39,271 bases of DNA from Gammaproteobacteria bacterium (GCA_018815325.1 JAHIYE010000027.1:1-39271); one strand, 5' to 3'. Positions 9,953-21,174 are shown, counted from the stretch's first letter. The notes: generated by a model not told the origin, from the sequence alone. Made by a program: numbers and translations.

Positions 9953-10885
9953 ATGACTGCACTCGTAATTGCCGAACACGACAACACGACCCTCAAGGGC
10001 GCGACCCTCAACACCGTGACTGCAGCCGCCCAGTGCGGTGGCGACGTGCATGTGCTGGTCGCTGGGGCCAATGCGGCTGCAGCCGCTGCCGAGGCCGCCA
10101 AAATCGCTGGCGTGGCCAAGGTGCTGCATGCCGAAGGTGAGGGCTTTGCCCATGGTCTGGCCGAGAACATGGCCGCCCAGGTGCTGGCCATTGCCGCGAA
10201 CTACAGCCATATCCTGTTCCCGGCCACCGCCTCGGGCAAGAACATCGCCCCGCGCGTGGCGGCCAAGCTTGATGTGGGCCAGATTTCCGACATCACCAAG
10301 GTCGACAGCCCCGACACTTTTGAGCGTCCCATCTATGCCGGCAATGCCATTGCCACGGTGCAAAGCGCTGATGCGGTCAAGGTCATCACGGTGCGTACCA
10401 CCGGTTTTGATCCTGCTGCTGCCACAGGCGGTTCTGCTGCGGTGGAGTCGCTTGCCTCGGTGGCCGCCAGCGCCAAGTCCTCCTTCGTAGGTAGCGAGAT
10501 CGCCAAGAATGACCGTCCCGAGTTGACCGCTGCCAAGATCATTGTTTCTGGTGGCCGGGCCTTGGGCTCGAGCGAGAAGTTCGACGAAGTCATGACCCCG
10601 CTGGCCGACAAGCTCGGCGCAGCCCTGGGTGCCTCACGCGCTGCGGTCGATGCGGGCTATGCGCCCAACGACTGGCAGGTCGGTCAGACCGGCAAGATCG
10701 TGGCGCCCCAACTGTATGTGGCCTGCGGCATCAGCGGTGCCATCCAGCACCTGGCCGGCATGAAGGACAGCAAGGTGATTGTGGCCATCAACAAGGACCC
10801 CGAGGCCCCGATTTTCGGCGTGGCCGATTACGGCCTGGAGGCTGACCTGTTCGTGGCCGTGCCGGAACTCATCGCCGCACTTTGA
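9953..10885 (+). CDS. etfA: Electron transfer flavoprotein alpha subunit
   Basis: 310 residues, full length. The N-terminal Rossmann-like domain is followed by the FAD domain with its signature ([16 protein letters not shown], then [16 protein letters not shown]). It pairs with the EtfB encoded one base upstream. A strong intrinsic terminator follows, so etfBA forms its own transcription unit, while the acyl-CoA dehydrogenase just beyond is a likely electron donor. Confidence 0.97.
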   Translation: MTALVIAEHDNTTLKGATLNTVTAAAQCGGDVHVLVAGANAAAAAAEAAKIAGVAKVLHAEGEGFAHGLAENMAAQVLAIAANYSHILFPATASGKNIAPRVAAKLDVGQISDITKVDSPDTFERPIYAGNAIATVQSADAVKVITVRTTGFDPAAATGGSAAVESLASVAASAKSSFVGSEIAKNDRPELTAAKIIVSGGRALGSSEKFDEVMTPLADKLGAALGASRAAVDAGYAPNDWQVGQTGKIVAPQLYVACGISGAIQHLAGMKDSKVIVAINKDPEAPIFGVADYGLEADLFVAVPELIAAL

Positions 10886-10933
10886 CCCCCTACGACATTC
10901 GCACCGAGCCAGTCGACGTGCCGTAAGTACAAG

Positions 10934-10972
10934 CCGCTCCCCTTTGACCTCGCTCAGGGGAGCGGTTTTTTT
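10934..10972 (+). terminator. Intrinsic terminator after etfA
   Basis: A perfect 9-bp stem CCGCTCCCC (10934-10942)/GGGGAGCGG (10957-10965) is followed by seven T. The ribosome site of the next gene (CTGGAG) lies directly after it, so the acyl-CoA dehydrogenase depends on readthrough or on a promoter within etfA. Confidence 0.9.
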
Positions 10973-10984
10973 CTGGAGATTTTC

Positions 10985-12775
10985 ATGAGCTACACCGCCC
11001 CTCTCAAGGACATGCTGTTCGACATCCGGCATCTGGCCCGTATCGACGAGATTGCCCGGATTCCCGGCTTTGAAGATGCCGGCTTCGACACCGCCCAGGC
11101 CGTGCTGGAAGAGGCGGCCAAGTTCAACGAAGGCGTGCTCAGCCCGCTGAACTGGGACGGTGACAAGAATCCCTCAAGCTGGAAAGATGGCGTGGTCACC
11201 ACCACACCGGGTTTCAAGGAGGCATTTCGCCAGTTTGCCGAGGGTGGCTGGCAGGGCTTGCAGCACCCGGCCGAATTTGGTGGACAGGGCCTGCCCAAGA
11301 CGATTGGCGCGGCCTGCATCGAGATGTGCAACAGCGCCAATATGAGCTTTGCGCTGTGCCCCCTGCTCAGCGATGGCGCAATCGAAGCGCTGCTCACGGC
11401 GGGCTCGGACGAACTCAAGGCCACCTACATGGAAAAACTGGTGGCCGGCGAGTGGACCGGCACCATGAACCTGACCGAGCCGCAGGCGGGTTCCGATCTG
11501 GCCATGGTGCGCAGCCGCGCCGAGCCGCAGCCGGACGGCAGCTACAAGGTGTTCGGCACCAAGATATTCATCACCTTTGGCGAACACGACATGGCCGATA
11601 ACATCGTGCACCTCGTGCTGGCCCGTGTCACGGGTGCACCCGAAGGTGTCAAGGGCATCAGCCTTTTCGTGGTGCCCAAATTCATGGTGAACAAGGATGG
11701 ATCACTGGGTGCCCGCAACGATGTGCACTGCGTGAGCATCGAGCACAAGATGGGCATCAAGGCCAGCCCTACGGCGGTGCTGCAGTACGGTGACCATGGG
11801 GGGGCCGTGGGTTACCTGGTGGGTGAGGAGAACCGGGGCCTGGAATACATGTTCATCATGATGAACGCGGCCCGTTTTGCTGTGGGTGTGCAGGGCATTG
11901 CGATTGCCGAGCGGGCCTACCAGAAGGCGGTGGCTTATGCGAAGGATCGGGTGCAAAGCCGACCGGTGGATGGTTCGATCAAGGCCAGTGCGCCTATCAT
12001 CCATCACCCCGATGTCAAGCGCATGCTCATGACGATGCGTGCCTATACCGAAGGCTGTCGCGCCATGGCCGCGGTGGCAGCAGCAGCGTATGACGCCTCG
12101 CATCACCACCCGGATGCCGAGGTGCGAAAGCAGAATCAGGCTTTCTACGAATACATGGTGCCGCTGGTCAAGGGCTTCAGCACCGAGATGAGCCTGGAGG
12201 TGACCTCGCTGGGCGTGCAGGTGCACGGCGGCATGGGCTTCATCGAGGAAACCGGGGCCGCGCAGTATTACCGCGATGCCAAGATCCTGACGATCTACGA
12301 GGGCACCACCGCTATCCAGGCCAATGACCTGGTGGGACGCAAGACCGCACGCGATGGCGGCCAGACTGCCAAAGCCATTGCACAGCAGATTGCCGGCACC
12401 GAAGCCGAACTGCTCAAGCAGGGCAGTGCCGATGCCAAGGCCGTGGCCAAGCGGCTCAAGGCAGCGCGTGAAGCCTTTGTTGAGGTCGTGGATTTTGTGG
12501 CCGGCAATACCAAGGCCTCGCCGAACGCCGTGTTCGCCGGCAGCGTGCCTTACCTGATGCTCGCAGGCAATCTGGTAGCGGGCTGGCAGATGGCGCGTGC
12601 ATTGCTGGTGGCCGCGGACGAGTTGGGCAAGGGGCAGGATGCCCAGTTCATGCAGGCCAAGATCACGACCGCGCGCTTTTACGCCGATCACATCCTGAGC
12701 AAGGCACCGGGCATGCGGGACGCGATTGTCGAGGGTGCGGACAGTGTGACGGCACTGGCGATTGAAGCTTTCTGA
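10985..12775 (+). CDS. Acyl-CoA dehydrogenase, long form with C-terminal extension
   Basis: 596 residues, longer than the 380-residue classic enzymes and typical of the FadE/DmdC-like group with an extra C-terminal domain. The FAD-contact loop (MNLTEPQAGSDLAMV) and the segment YYRDAKILTIYEGTTAIQ are present; the latter puts the expected catalytic base at Glu439. It introduces the alpha-beta double bond of an acyl-CoA and reduces ETF. The chain specificity is not visible; relatives include long-chain and 3-methylthiopropanoyl-CoA enzymes. It directly follows etfBA, behind a terminator. Confidence 0.92.
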   Translation: MSYTAPLKDMLFDIRHLARIDEIARIPGFEDAGFDTAQAVLEEAAKFNEGVLSPLNWDGDKNPSSWKDGVVTTTPGFKEAFRQFAEGGWQGLQHPAEFGGQGLPKTIGAACIEMCNSANMSFALCPLLSDGAIEALLTAGSDELKATYMEKLVAGEWTGTMNLTEPQAGSDLAMVRSRAEPQPDGSYKVFGTKIFITFGEHDMADNIVHLVLARVTGAPEGVKGISLFVVPKFMVNKDGSLGARNDVHCVSIEHKMGIKASPTAVLQYGDHGGAVGYLVGEENRGLEYMFIMMNAARFAVGVQGIAIAERAYQKAVAYAKDRVQSRPVDGSIKASAPIIHHPDVKRMLMTMRAYTEGCRAMAAVAAAAYDASHHHPDAEVRKQNQAFYEYMVPLVKGFSTEMSLEVTSLGVQVHGGMGFIEETGAAQYYRDAKILTIYEGTTAIQANDLVGRKTARDGGQTAKAIAQQIAGTEAELLKQGSADAKAVAKRLKAAREAFVEVVDFVAGNTKASPNAVFAGSVPYLMLAGNLVAGWQMARALLVAADELGKGQDAQFMQAKITTARFYADHILSKAPGMRDAIVEGADSVTALAIEAF

Positions 12776-12802
12776 GCGCGGTCATTTGCTGTTCTTGCAG
12801 AA

Positions 12803-12840
12803 ATTCCTGCCGGAGTTTTCCCGGCAGGAGTTCTGTTTGC
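12803..12840 (+). terminator. Probable intrinsic terminator after acyl-CoA dehydrogenase
   Basis: The stem CCTGCCGG (12806-12813)/CCGGCAGG (12821-12828) extends by weaker A-T and G-T pairs, with loop AGTTTTC. It is followed by a T-rich but interrupted tract (GTTCTGTTT), which makes it plausible but weaker than the etfA one. Confidence 0.65.
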
Positions 12841-12900
12841 TATAAAAAAAATAGCTACTGTCGCAATATTGACAAGGCCTAAAGGCATATTTCGTCAAAA
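12839..12900 (+). repeat. Dispersed GCTAT...TAGCT repeat, copy 1
   Basis: It begins GCTATAAAAAAAATAGCTAC, then TCGC, then AAGGCCTAAAGGC and an AT-rich end. It shares the plan (GCTAT-N6-7-TAGCT, a GC step, a GGC-rich small hairpin, a T- or A-rich tail) with copies at 21191 and 32654. It lies between the acyl-CoA dehydrogenase and the nitronate monooxygenase. Confidence 0.65.
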
Positions 12901-12926
12901 TATCTGATATCACTCACGGAGTCACC

Positions 12927-13892
12927 ATGTCCAGGCTTCCCGCCCCACTGAATAAACTGCCGCTGCCCATCATCGGCTCACCGCTGTTCATCATCAGCAA
13001 CCCCAAGCTCGTGATTGCCCAGTGCACGTCTGGCGTCGTGGGCTCCATGCCGGCGCTCAATGCGCGCCCCGCTGCGCAACTGGATGAGTGGCTGGCTGAA
13101 ATAACCGAGGCACTGGCCGCCTGGGACAAGGCGCACCCTGATCAGCCTGCTGCGCCATTTGCAATCAACCAGATCGTGCACAAGTCGAATGACCGGCTGG
13201 AGCACGACATGGCCATGTGCGTGAAGTACAAGGTGCCGGTCATCATCACTTCGCTGGGGGCACGCGAGGAAATCAACCAGGCGGCGCACAGCTACGGTGG
13301 CGTGGTAATGCACGACATCATCAACAACAAGTTCGCCCACAAGGCGATCGAGAAGGGCGCTGATGGCCTGATTGCCGTGGCTGCAGGTGCCGGAGGACAC
13401 GCGGGCGTGAAAAGCCCGTTTGCGCTGATCCAGGAGATTCGTCAGTGGTTTGATGGTCCGATCGCCTTGAGCGGTGCAATTGCCAGTGGCGATGCCGTGC
13501 TGGCTGCCCAGGCCATGGGAGCCGACTTTGCCTACATCGGCTCGGCCTTCATCGCCACGCATGAGGCGCGCGCGGCTGAGGCCTACAAGCAGGCCATCGT
13601 GGAGGGCAACTCGGACGACATCATCTACAGCAACCTCTTCACCGGCGTGCATGGCAACTACCTGGCACCGAGCATTCGTGCGGCAGGCCTGGATCCAGAG
13701 AACCTGCCCGAGAGTGACCCGAGCAAGATGAATTTTGGTGGCGATGCCAAGAAGGCCTGGAAAGACATCTGGGGTTGTGGTCAGGGCATTGGCGCGGTCA
13801 GCAAACTGCAGAGCACGGCAGAGTTTGTGGCGCAGCTCAAGCAGGAGTACCGCGCCGCCCGCGCTCGCCTGCAGGCACTACCTGCGGTGTAA
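12927..13892 (+). CDS. Nitronate monooxygenase family flavoprotein
   Basis: 321 residues with a TIM-barrel NMO/2-nitropropane dioxygenase fold. Visible marks are the N-terminal LPIIGSPLFIISNPKL, the FMN-phosphate loop AVAAGAGGHAG and ALSGAIASGDAVLAAQAMGADFAYIGSAF (quoted in parts). These FMN enzymes oxidise alkyl nitronates, including propionate-3-nitronate; some relatives are enoyl reductases. The ATG follows a GGAG at good spacing. The gene is separated from the acyl-CoA dehydrogenase by a terminator and a repeat, so it is probably a separate unit. It is convergent with the GGDEF gene, leaving 24 bases between them. Confidence 0.88.
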   Translation: MSRLPAPLNKLPLPIIGSPLFIISNPKLVIAQCTSGVVGSMPALNARPAAQLDEWLAEITEALAAWDKAHPDQPAAPFAINQIVHKSNDRLEHDMAMCVKYKVPVIITSLGAREEINQAAHSYGGVVMHDIINNKFAHKAIEKGADGLIAVAAGAGGHAGVKSPFALIQEIRQWFDGPIALSGAIASGDAVLAAQAMGADFAYIGSAFIATHEARAAEAYKQAIVEGNSDDIIYSNLFTGVHGNYLAPSIRAAGLDPENLPESDPSKMNFGGDAKKAWKDIWGCGQGIGAVSKLQSTAEFVAQLKQEYRAARARLQALPAV

Positions 13893-13916
13893 GAGGCACG
13901 GGCCGTACTGGCGACG

Positions 13917-14897
13917 TCAGTCTGCGATTTCGACCCGGTTGCGCCCGTTCTGTTTGGCCTGGTACATGGCGCGGTCGGCCCGCTGAAGGCAGTCGGCGAT
14001 CGATGTATCCGATGGCTTGAGTGCGGCAACGCCAATGCTGATGGTGCAAGTGACGGCCTGGCCGTCAAAATCCAGCGTTCTGGCTTCGGTCACCAGTCGA
14101 ATCCGTTCAGCGAGATGCATGGCACCTTCGATGCCGGTATCCGGCATCAGCACGGCAAATTCTTCACCACCGATGCGGGCGAACAGCTCACTCTCCCTGA
14201 GCATGGGCTGGGTTTCACGGTACAGGGCCTTCAGCACCTCGTCGCCGGCAGCATGGCCGTGCTGGTCGTTGACCAGCTTGAAATGGTCCAGGTCCATCCA
14301 GGCGATCGACAGGGGCGTGCCATAGCGCTTGGCACGTGAATACTCCTGGTTTGCGCGATCGAAGAAATTACGCCGATTGGCCGCCCCCGTGAGGGCATCA
14401 TGGTTGGCGAGTTCGAGCAGCTGGGCCTGGGTTTGCTTGATGGCCGTGATGTCGCGAAAGAACCAGACCCGTCCCAGGTATTGCCCGTCATTGCTGCGCA
14501 GTACGGTGGAGTAACGCTCCAGAGTCTGCCCATTCTTGAGCGCTATCTCGCAATGGTCGTTCAGGTCGGGGTTGGCATACAGTTCATTCACCCGTGCCAG
14601 AAAGGGCGTTGGGTCTTGTACACGCTCCAGCACGGTGGAGAGGATCACATTGTCGGTGCTACCTATCGCTGTCATGGACTCGACACCATGAAGATCCTTT
14701 TGAGGGATTTGCCAAAGTTCGATGAAGCGCTGGTTATGTGAAGTCACAATGCGCTTGGCATTGACAACCAGGATGCCATCTGGCGATGCCTCATAGATGG
14801 CCCGGTTCAACGAACGCTGGAATTCTGGATCCATTACGCTGGCAAGCTTGCCAGCAGGATATGCGGGACTCAAGGGGGTCTGAGGAACATCGTCCAA
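13917..14897 (-). CDS. PAS-GGDEF diguanylate cyclase
   Basis: 326 residues from a TTG start with GGAG 8 bases upstream; an ATG at 14834 is the alternative. A PAS domain occupies about 25-150 (RAIYEASPDGILVV to VWFFRDITAIKQTQAQ). The GGDEF domain (about 160-326) has an intact active loop, GGEEF at 243-247, and the metal-binding region DLDHFKLVND, so it should make cyclic di-GMP. The inhibitory I-site is altered: RESE at 234-237 instead of RxxD, which may weaken product feedback. There is no membrane segment. The PAS ligand is unknown. Confidence 0.92.
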   Translation of the reverse strand: MDDVPQTPLSPAYPAGKLASVMDPEFQRSLNRAIYEASPDGILVVNAKRIVTSHNQRFIELWQIPQKDLHGVESMTAIGSTDNVILSTVLERVQDPTPFLARVNELYANPDLNDHCEIALKNGQTLERYSTVLRSNDGQYLGRVWFFRDITAIKQTQAQLLELANHDALTGAANRRNFFDRANQEYSRAKRYGTPLSIAWMDLDHFKLVNDQHGHAAGDEVLKALYRETQPMLRESELFARIGGEEFAVLMPDTGIEGAMHLAERIRLVTEARTLDFDGQAVTCTISIGVAALKPSDTSIADCLQRADRAMYQAKQNGRNRVEIAD

Positions 14898-15025
14898 GCC
14901 AAGTCTCCAGCGTTGTTCTTATAGGAAGCATCCTAAACCGAAAACATCATCAGCCTGAGAATGACCGGTCAGGCTGGTGGGCAGGCTGGGCTGCCCTTTA
15001 CCCAACCCGTGCGATGAACAAACGC

Positions 15026-15976
15026 TCAGGGTGCTGACTTTGTGGCGGCGGGAAGCCGCGCGCCAATGTGCGTCTGCTGGCGCTGCCGGGCCAGTTCCAT
15101 CTGGCGCTGCCGTTCCTGGGCCGCCATTTTCTGCGCGGGGGTTTTGCTGCCGTGGCAGTGTGGACAACTGACGCCGGCGGCATACAGGGGGGAGGCCTTG
15201 GCATCCGCATTGAGCGGTTGGCGGCAGGCTCGGCAGAGTTCGTGGCTGCCTGCCTGCAGGCCATGCCCGACCGAGACGCGTTCGTCGAAGACAAAACACT
15301 CACCTTCCCAGAGGCTGTGCTCAGGTGCAACCGTCTCCAGGTATTTAAGGATGCCTCCTTCCAGGTGATAGACCTGTTCAAGTCCCGCCTGGCGCAAAAA
15401 AGCGGTGGATTTCTCGCAGCGGATGCCGCCAGTACAGAACATGGCCACCTTCGGCTTGGGGCCGGCCAGATCATCCAGCAAGCCTTGATTGCGCAGCCAT
15501 TCAGGCAGGTCCGCAAAGCGTTTGATGCGGGGGTTGATCGCACCCCTGAAGCTGCCCAGATCGACTTCGTAGTCGTTGCGCGTGTCGATCAGGATCAACT
15601 CAGGGTCAGCAAGCAGCGTGTTCCAGTCGGCGGGTTTGACATAGGTGCCGGCCATGCGGGCAGGGTGCACGTCCGGCACGCCCATGGCGACGATTTCCCG
15701 CTTGAGCCGCACCCTCATGCGGTAAAAGGGCTGTGTGCGGGCCATCGAGGCCTTGTGTTCCAGGTCGTTCAGGCGCGGGTCCCGCCGCAGATAGGCCAGC
15801 ACGGCCTGTACACCCTCCGCCGGCCCGGCGATCGTGCCGTTGATGCCCTCGGGGGCCAGCAGCAGGATGCCCCTGACTTCATGTGCTTCACAGCAGGCTT
15901 GCAACGGCGCCTTAAGCGCAGCGCAGTCGGGCAAGTCCACGAACTTGTACAGGGCAGCGGTCAGGAATTCAGTCAT
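15026..15976 (-). CDS. trhO: tRNA uridine(34) hydroxylase TrhO (YceA, rhodanese family)
   Basis: 316 residues. An N-terminal ferredoxin-like domain with APEGINGTIAG is followed by a rhodanese domain with the active loop FCTGGIRCEKS (Cys181 and Cys187). The C-terminal part holds further Cys pairs (CRAC and CPHC) that may bind a metal. TrhO hydroxylates U34 of certain tRNAs to 5-hydroxyuridine, the precursor of cmo5U/mo5U, using O2. The length and the order of domains match the family. It sits between the GGDEF gene and the truncated EptA-like gene, with no obvious operon partner. Confidence 0.93.
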   Translation of the reverse strand: MTEFLTAALYKFVDLPDCAALKAPLQACCEAHEVRGILLLAPEGINGTIAGPAEGVQAVLAYLRRDPRLNDLEHKASMARTQPFYRMRVRLKREIVAMGVPDVHPARMAGTYVKPADWNTLLADPELILIDTRNDYEVDLGSFRGAINPRIKRFADLPEWLRNQGLLDDLAGPKPKVAMFCTGGIRCEKSTAFLRQAGLEQVYHLEGGILKYLETVAPEHSLWEGECFVFDERVSVGHGLQAGSHELCRACRQPLNADAKASPLYAAGVSCPHCHGSKTPAQKMAAQERQRQMELARQRQQTHIGARLPAATKSAP

Positions 15977-16051
15977 CTTGGCCTGATCTTATCAATGCCC
16001 GGTGGCGCGGCCTGTGTTCGCCGCGCGGGGCAGATGCCAGGAGCGTGGGGC

Positions 16052-16720
16052 TTAGCGCCCGAACAGGTCGACGATCACAGCCAGGCTGTTGAGCGGATTG
16101 ATGAACTGGCGCAGCGTGGTTTGCTCCCTCAGCTGTTGCGAGAGGTCTGGCTCGAAGAGGTAGCACATGGCGGCCAGCAGCAAAGCGGATGCCACCACAA
16201 ACAGGATGTTTTGAACCAGACAGGGCAGCGTCGGTATGCGCTGCACAGGAGTGCGCCAGAGCCAGAGGCTGGGCAGAACTGCCAGCACCAGCATGATGAC
16301 GAGGAACGCGCTGCTGAAAAAGACGGAGACCGCCTGTGCCCGGCTCTGGAAGATCCAGGCGGGGATCGAGGCATCGATCACCATGCTGTGACTCAGCATC
16401 AGGTGCGTGCTGAAGGCCGAGCAAAACAGCAGCAGCGTGATGACGGGTTTGAACGACCAGCGCCAATTCAACAGGCCCAGCAGCGCACAAAGCAGCGCGA
16501 AGATGGACAGCCCGAGGCGCAGGCCAAACCACAGCCCCTCGATGCTCTCCATGCCGGGCAGTCGCAGCAGCTCACGCCACAGGACAAAGTTGCACGCCGT
16601 CGCCAGCCAGACGCCGGCCAGCGCCGCGACCCAGAACGGATGGATCGCCACGCGCTGCACGGATGGCAAGAAGTGTGAAGACTCGGCGAACTCGGTAGAC
16701 CGGAACAATTTGAGCGACAT
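16052..16720 (-). pseudogene. EptA-like phosphoethanolamine transferase, membrane domain only
   Basis: 222 residues. About five hydrophobic helices match the N-terminal membrane domain (DUF1705) of lipid A phosphoethanolamine transferases, including the conserved end INPLNSLAVI. The full enzyme is about 540 residues; here translation stops just after the point where the periplasmic catalytic sulfatase-fold domain would begin, and TrhO begins 75 bases further on, so the catalytic part is absent rather than frameshifted nearby. The reading frame itself is intact, so either it is a fresh deletion remnant or the membrane domain is kept for another role. Confidence 0.72.
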
Positions 16721-16786
16721 GGCTTCAGATTGTCCCAGATTGCGCAGCGACTAAGCAATAAGACGTAACAGCTTGATTCGTCGTGC

Positions 16787-17917
16787 TCAGCTGAACAGGT
16801 TCTTCAGGCGATCGGTCCAGCTGTCCCCGCTGGGTGAATGCTTGCCTCCGCCCGAGGTGAAAGACTCCTCCAGTTCGCGCAGCAGCTTGCGCTGTTGCTC
16901 GTTGAGCTTGACCGGCGTTTCCACCACGATATGGCAGTAGAGATCGCCCGGGTAGCTGGAGCGCACGCCCTTGATGCCTTTGCCACGCAGACGGAATTGC
17001 TTGCCGTTTTGCGTGCCCTCGGGGATGTCGATCGCGGCTTTGCCGGCCAGCGTGGGAACCTCGATCTCGCCGCCCAGTGCCGCCGTCACCATGTTGATGG
17101 GCACCGAGCAATGCAGGTCATCTCCGTCACGCTCGAAAATGTCGTGCTTTTTGAGGCGGATTTCGATGTAGAGGTCGCCCGGTGGGCCACCATTGCTGCC
17201 GGGTTCACCATTGCCGGCGCTGCGGATGCGCATGCCTGCGTCGATGCCCGCGGGAATCTTCACTTCCAGTGTTCTTTGCTGTTTGATCTTGCCCTGGCCA
17301 TGACAGGCCGTACAGGGCTCGGGAATGACCTTGCCTGCACCACGGCAAGTGGGGCAGGTCTGCTGCACGCTGAAGAAGCCCTGGCGCATCTGCACGGAAC
17401 CTGAGCCATTGCAGGTAGAGCAGGTCTTGACCTGTGTGCCGGGCTTGGCGCCGCTGCCGTGGCATACGCCACAGGCATCCCAGCTCGGGATGCGGATCTG
17501 GGCATCCTTGCCCCTGGCCGCTTCCTCCAGCGTGACTTCCATGGCATAGCTGAGGTCGCTGCCGCGAAACACCTGACGGCCACCTCGGCCACGCTGCTGG
17601 CCGAACATGTCGCCAAAGATGTCGCCAAAGGCGTCAGCAAAGCCACCAAAACCTTCTGCGCCGGCACCTGCGCCGCGCATGTTGGGGTCTACCCCGGCAT
17701 GGCCGTACTGGTCGTAGGCGGCCCGCTTCTGCGGGTCCGACAGCATTTCGTAGGCTTCCTTGGATTCCTTGAACTTTTCTTCGGCGCCCTTGGAGGATTC
17801 CCCCTGGTTGCGATCGGGGTGGTGCTTCATCGCATGCTTGCGATAAGCTTTCTTGATTTCGTCATCGGACGCGTTTTTGGGGACGCCCAGAATTTCGTAA
17901 TAGTCTCTTTTTGCCAT
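16787..17917 (-). CDS. dnaJ: Chaperone DnaJ (Hsp40)
   Basis: 376 residues, full length. The J domain carries His33-Pro34-Asp35 (KHHPDR), which stimulates DnaK ATPase. A Gly/Phe-rich linker follows, then the zinc domain with four CxxCxGxG repeats ([32 protein letters not shown]) and the substrate-binding C-terminal domains. It is the last gene of the grpE-dnaK-dnaJ block. It is separated from dnaK by 91 bases that hold a strong hairpin, so its level may be lower than that of dnaK. Confidence 0.98.
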   Translation of the reverse strand: MAKRDYYEILGVPKNASDDEIKKAYRKHAMKHHPDRNQGESSKGAEEKFKESKEAYEMLSDPQKRAAYDQYGHAGVDPNMRGAGAGAEGFGGFADAFGDIFGDMFGQQRGRGGRQVFRGSDLSYAMEVTLEEAARGKDAQIRIPSWDACGVCHGSGAKPGTQVKTCSTCNGSGSVQMRQGFFSVQQTCPTCRGAGKVIPEPCTACHGQGKIKQQRTLEVKIPAGIDAGMRIRSAGNGEPGSNGGPPGDLYIEIRLKKHDIFERDGDDLHCSVPINMVTAALGGEIEVPTLAGKAAIDIPEGTQNGKQFRLRGKGIKGVRSSYPGDLYCHIVVETPVKLNEQQRKLLRELEESFTSGGGKHSPSGDSWTDRLKNLFS

Positions 17918-17946
17918 GGGTTTTCTGAGTCCGGTTACAAGACAAA

Positions 17947-17982
17947 CGCCGCGTTGAACAGTTTGAGTCGTTCAACGCGGCG
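17947..17982 (-). terminator. Hairpin between dnaK and dnaJ
   Basis: A perfect 13-bp stem (CGCCGCGTTGAAC with its complement) around a 10-base loop, 27 bases after the dnaK stop. It is followed on the minus strand by TTTGTCTTG, a short imperfect U-tract. It probably acts as a partial terminator or as an mRNA-stabilising end that sets the ratio of DnaK to DnaJ. Confidence 0.75.
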
Positions 17983-18008
17983 CAGAGAAGCGGTATCAGC
18001 GCAAGCGA

Positions 18009-19958
<1,950 letters not shown>

Positions 19959-20070
19959 TTTTTTCTCCTAGAGCGCTTGGCTGCTGTGACACTGTGCTGC
20001 GGGTACCGGATGACCGGTTAGGCAGTTGCCTGGCGACGCCTTGCTGATTTACAAAGTTAAGTTGTTACGG

Positions 20071-20098
20071 AAATGCGGTTCTTTGGATGTTTTTCAAG
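20071..20098 (-). promoter_or_regulatory. Sigma-32 heat-shock promoter of dnaK
   Basis: On the minus strand CTTGAAA (20098-20092) is followed after 13 bases by CCGCATTT (20078-20071), close to the consensus CTTGAAA-N13-CCCCATNT. It lies about 110 bases before the dnaK ATG, within the grpE-dnaK gap, so dnaK has its own heat-shock start. Confidence 0.88.
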
Positions 20099-20119
20099 AG
20101 CCCCGGATGCCTCAATTGC

Positions 20120-20680
20120 TTATTGCGGGGCGGATACCGTGACCAGAGCCGGACGCAGCACGCGGTCGGCGATGGAGTAGCCTTTTTGCAGCACAGTGAC
20201 CACGGTATTGGCTTCCTGCTCCGAGGGCACCATGCTGATGGCCTGGTGCTGGTGCGGGTCGAATTTGGTGCCGGCTGGCGGGTTGATGCCCATCACCTTG
20301 TTGCGCTCCAGGGCGGCGAGCAGCTGGCGCAGGGTAGCCTGGGATCCCTCGCGGATCTGCTCCAGCGTGGCGTCCTTGATGATGAGGCTGGCTTCCAGGC
20401 TGTCGGCCACAGGCAGCAGGCTTTCAGCAAAGCTTTCGACCGCAAATTTGCGGGCTTTGGAAATCTCGTCTTCGGCGCGGCGGCGGGCGTTCTCAGCCTC
20501 GGCCTTGGCGCGCAGGAACTGGTCTGCCAGCTCGGCGCTCTTGGCTTGCAGCTCCGCCAGTTCGGCCTGGGCCTGGGACAGCAGGCTTGCTTCATGGCCG
20601 GCCTGGACAGCCGCCATGTCATTGCTGTTCAGGGTTTCTGCCGCAGATGGGGTGGATTCTTTTGAGTTGGTATCGGACAT
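20120..20680 (-). CDS. grpE: Nucleotide exchange factor GrpE
   Basis: 186 residues. A long N-terminal helical region (residues 30-80, [27 protein letters not shown], quoted in part) forms the dimer coiled coil. The beta-wing domain follows with [15 protein letters not shown] and [15 protein letters not shown], the usual GrpE signature. It releases ADP from DnaK and acts as a thermosensor. It lies 161 bases upstream of dnaK and has its own sigma-32 promoter. Confidence 0.97.
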   Translation of the reverse strand: MSDTNSKESTPSAAETLNSNDMAAVQAGHEASLLSQAQAELAELQAKSAELADQFLRAKAEAENARRRAEDEISKARKFAVESFAESLLPVADSLEASLIIKDATLEQIREGSQATLRQLLAALERNKVMGINPPAGTKFDPHQHQAISMVPSEQEANTVVTVLQKGYSIADRVLRPALVTVSAPQ

Positions 20681-20736
20681 GCAGGTGATCCAATCAGTCA
20701 GTCAAACGTTAAAGGTTGGTTGGGGTTACCAACCGC

Positions 20737-20764
20737 ACATGGGGGCATGGGGCGCGCTTTCAAG
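20737..20764 (-). promoter_or_regulatory. Sigma-32 heat-shock promoter of grpE
   Basis: On the minus strand CTTGAAA (20764-20758) is followed after a 13-base spacer by CCCCATGT (20744-20737), a full match to the sigma-32 consensus, about 55 bases before the grpE ATG. Confidence 0.92.
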
Positions 20765-20776
20765 GGCGCCACAAAT

Positions 20777-20794
20777 CCCGGCCTGCAGGCCGGG
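20777..20794 (-). terminator. 18-bp palindrome between FKBP and grpE
   Basis: CCCGGCCTGCAGGCCGGG is a perfect palindrome, 27 bases beyond the FKBP stop and just before the grpE promoter. It can form a GC-rich hairpin but only ATTTGT follows, so it is at best a weak terminator that insulates grpE. Confidence 0.45.
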
Positions 20795-20820
20795 AGCCCG
20801 TACTGGACAGGGACGTGAGC

Positions 20821-21174
20821 CTAGTCGGCCAGGCCGAGCAGTTCAACGTCGAATTTCAGCGTGGCATTGGGCGGAATCACCCCGCCGGCGCCGCGGGCGC
20901 CATAGCCCAGCTCAGCGGGGATGATCAGGGTGCGTGCACCGCCGACTTTCATGCCGGCCACGCCTTCGTCCCAGCCGCGGATCACCATGCCAGCGCCCAG
21001 CGAAAAAACGAAGGGGTCGTTGCGGTCTTTGCTGGAGTCGAACTTGGCGCCCTGGGTGCCATCGGTATAGAGCCAGCCGGTGTAATGAACCGTCACGCTG
21101 TGGCCCTTCCTGGCTTCTGCACCGTCGCCGACGGTGGTGTCTTCATATTGGAGGCCGGATGCTGTGGTGTTCAT
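20821..21174 (-). CDS. FKBP-type peptidyl-prolyl cis-trans isomerase
   Basis: 117 residues, a single FKBP domain without a signal peptide, hence cytoplasmic. Characteristic parts are KGHSVTVHYTGWLYTDGT, KFDSSKDRNDPFVFSLG, VIRGWDEGVAGMKVGG and RTLIIPAELGYG. It catalyses prolyl isomerisation in protein folding, in keeping with the heat-shock genes next to it. A purine-rich AAGGAA precedes the start. A dispersed repeat copy lies immediately upstream of that ribosome site. Confidence 0.94.
   Translation of the reverse strand: MNTTASGLQYEDTTVGDGAEARKGHSVTVHYTGWLYTDGTQGAKFDSSKDRNDPFVFSLGAGMVIRGWDEGVAGMKVGGARTLIIPAELGYGARGAGGVIPPNATLKFDVELLGLAD

Noticed and set aside
15068-16678. 536-codon plus-strand frame spanning trhO and the EptA-like gene
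   Set aside because: It runs antisense across two recognisable genes and the gap between them, with low-complexity composition and no motif; no ribosome site supports it.
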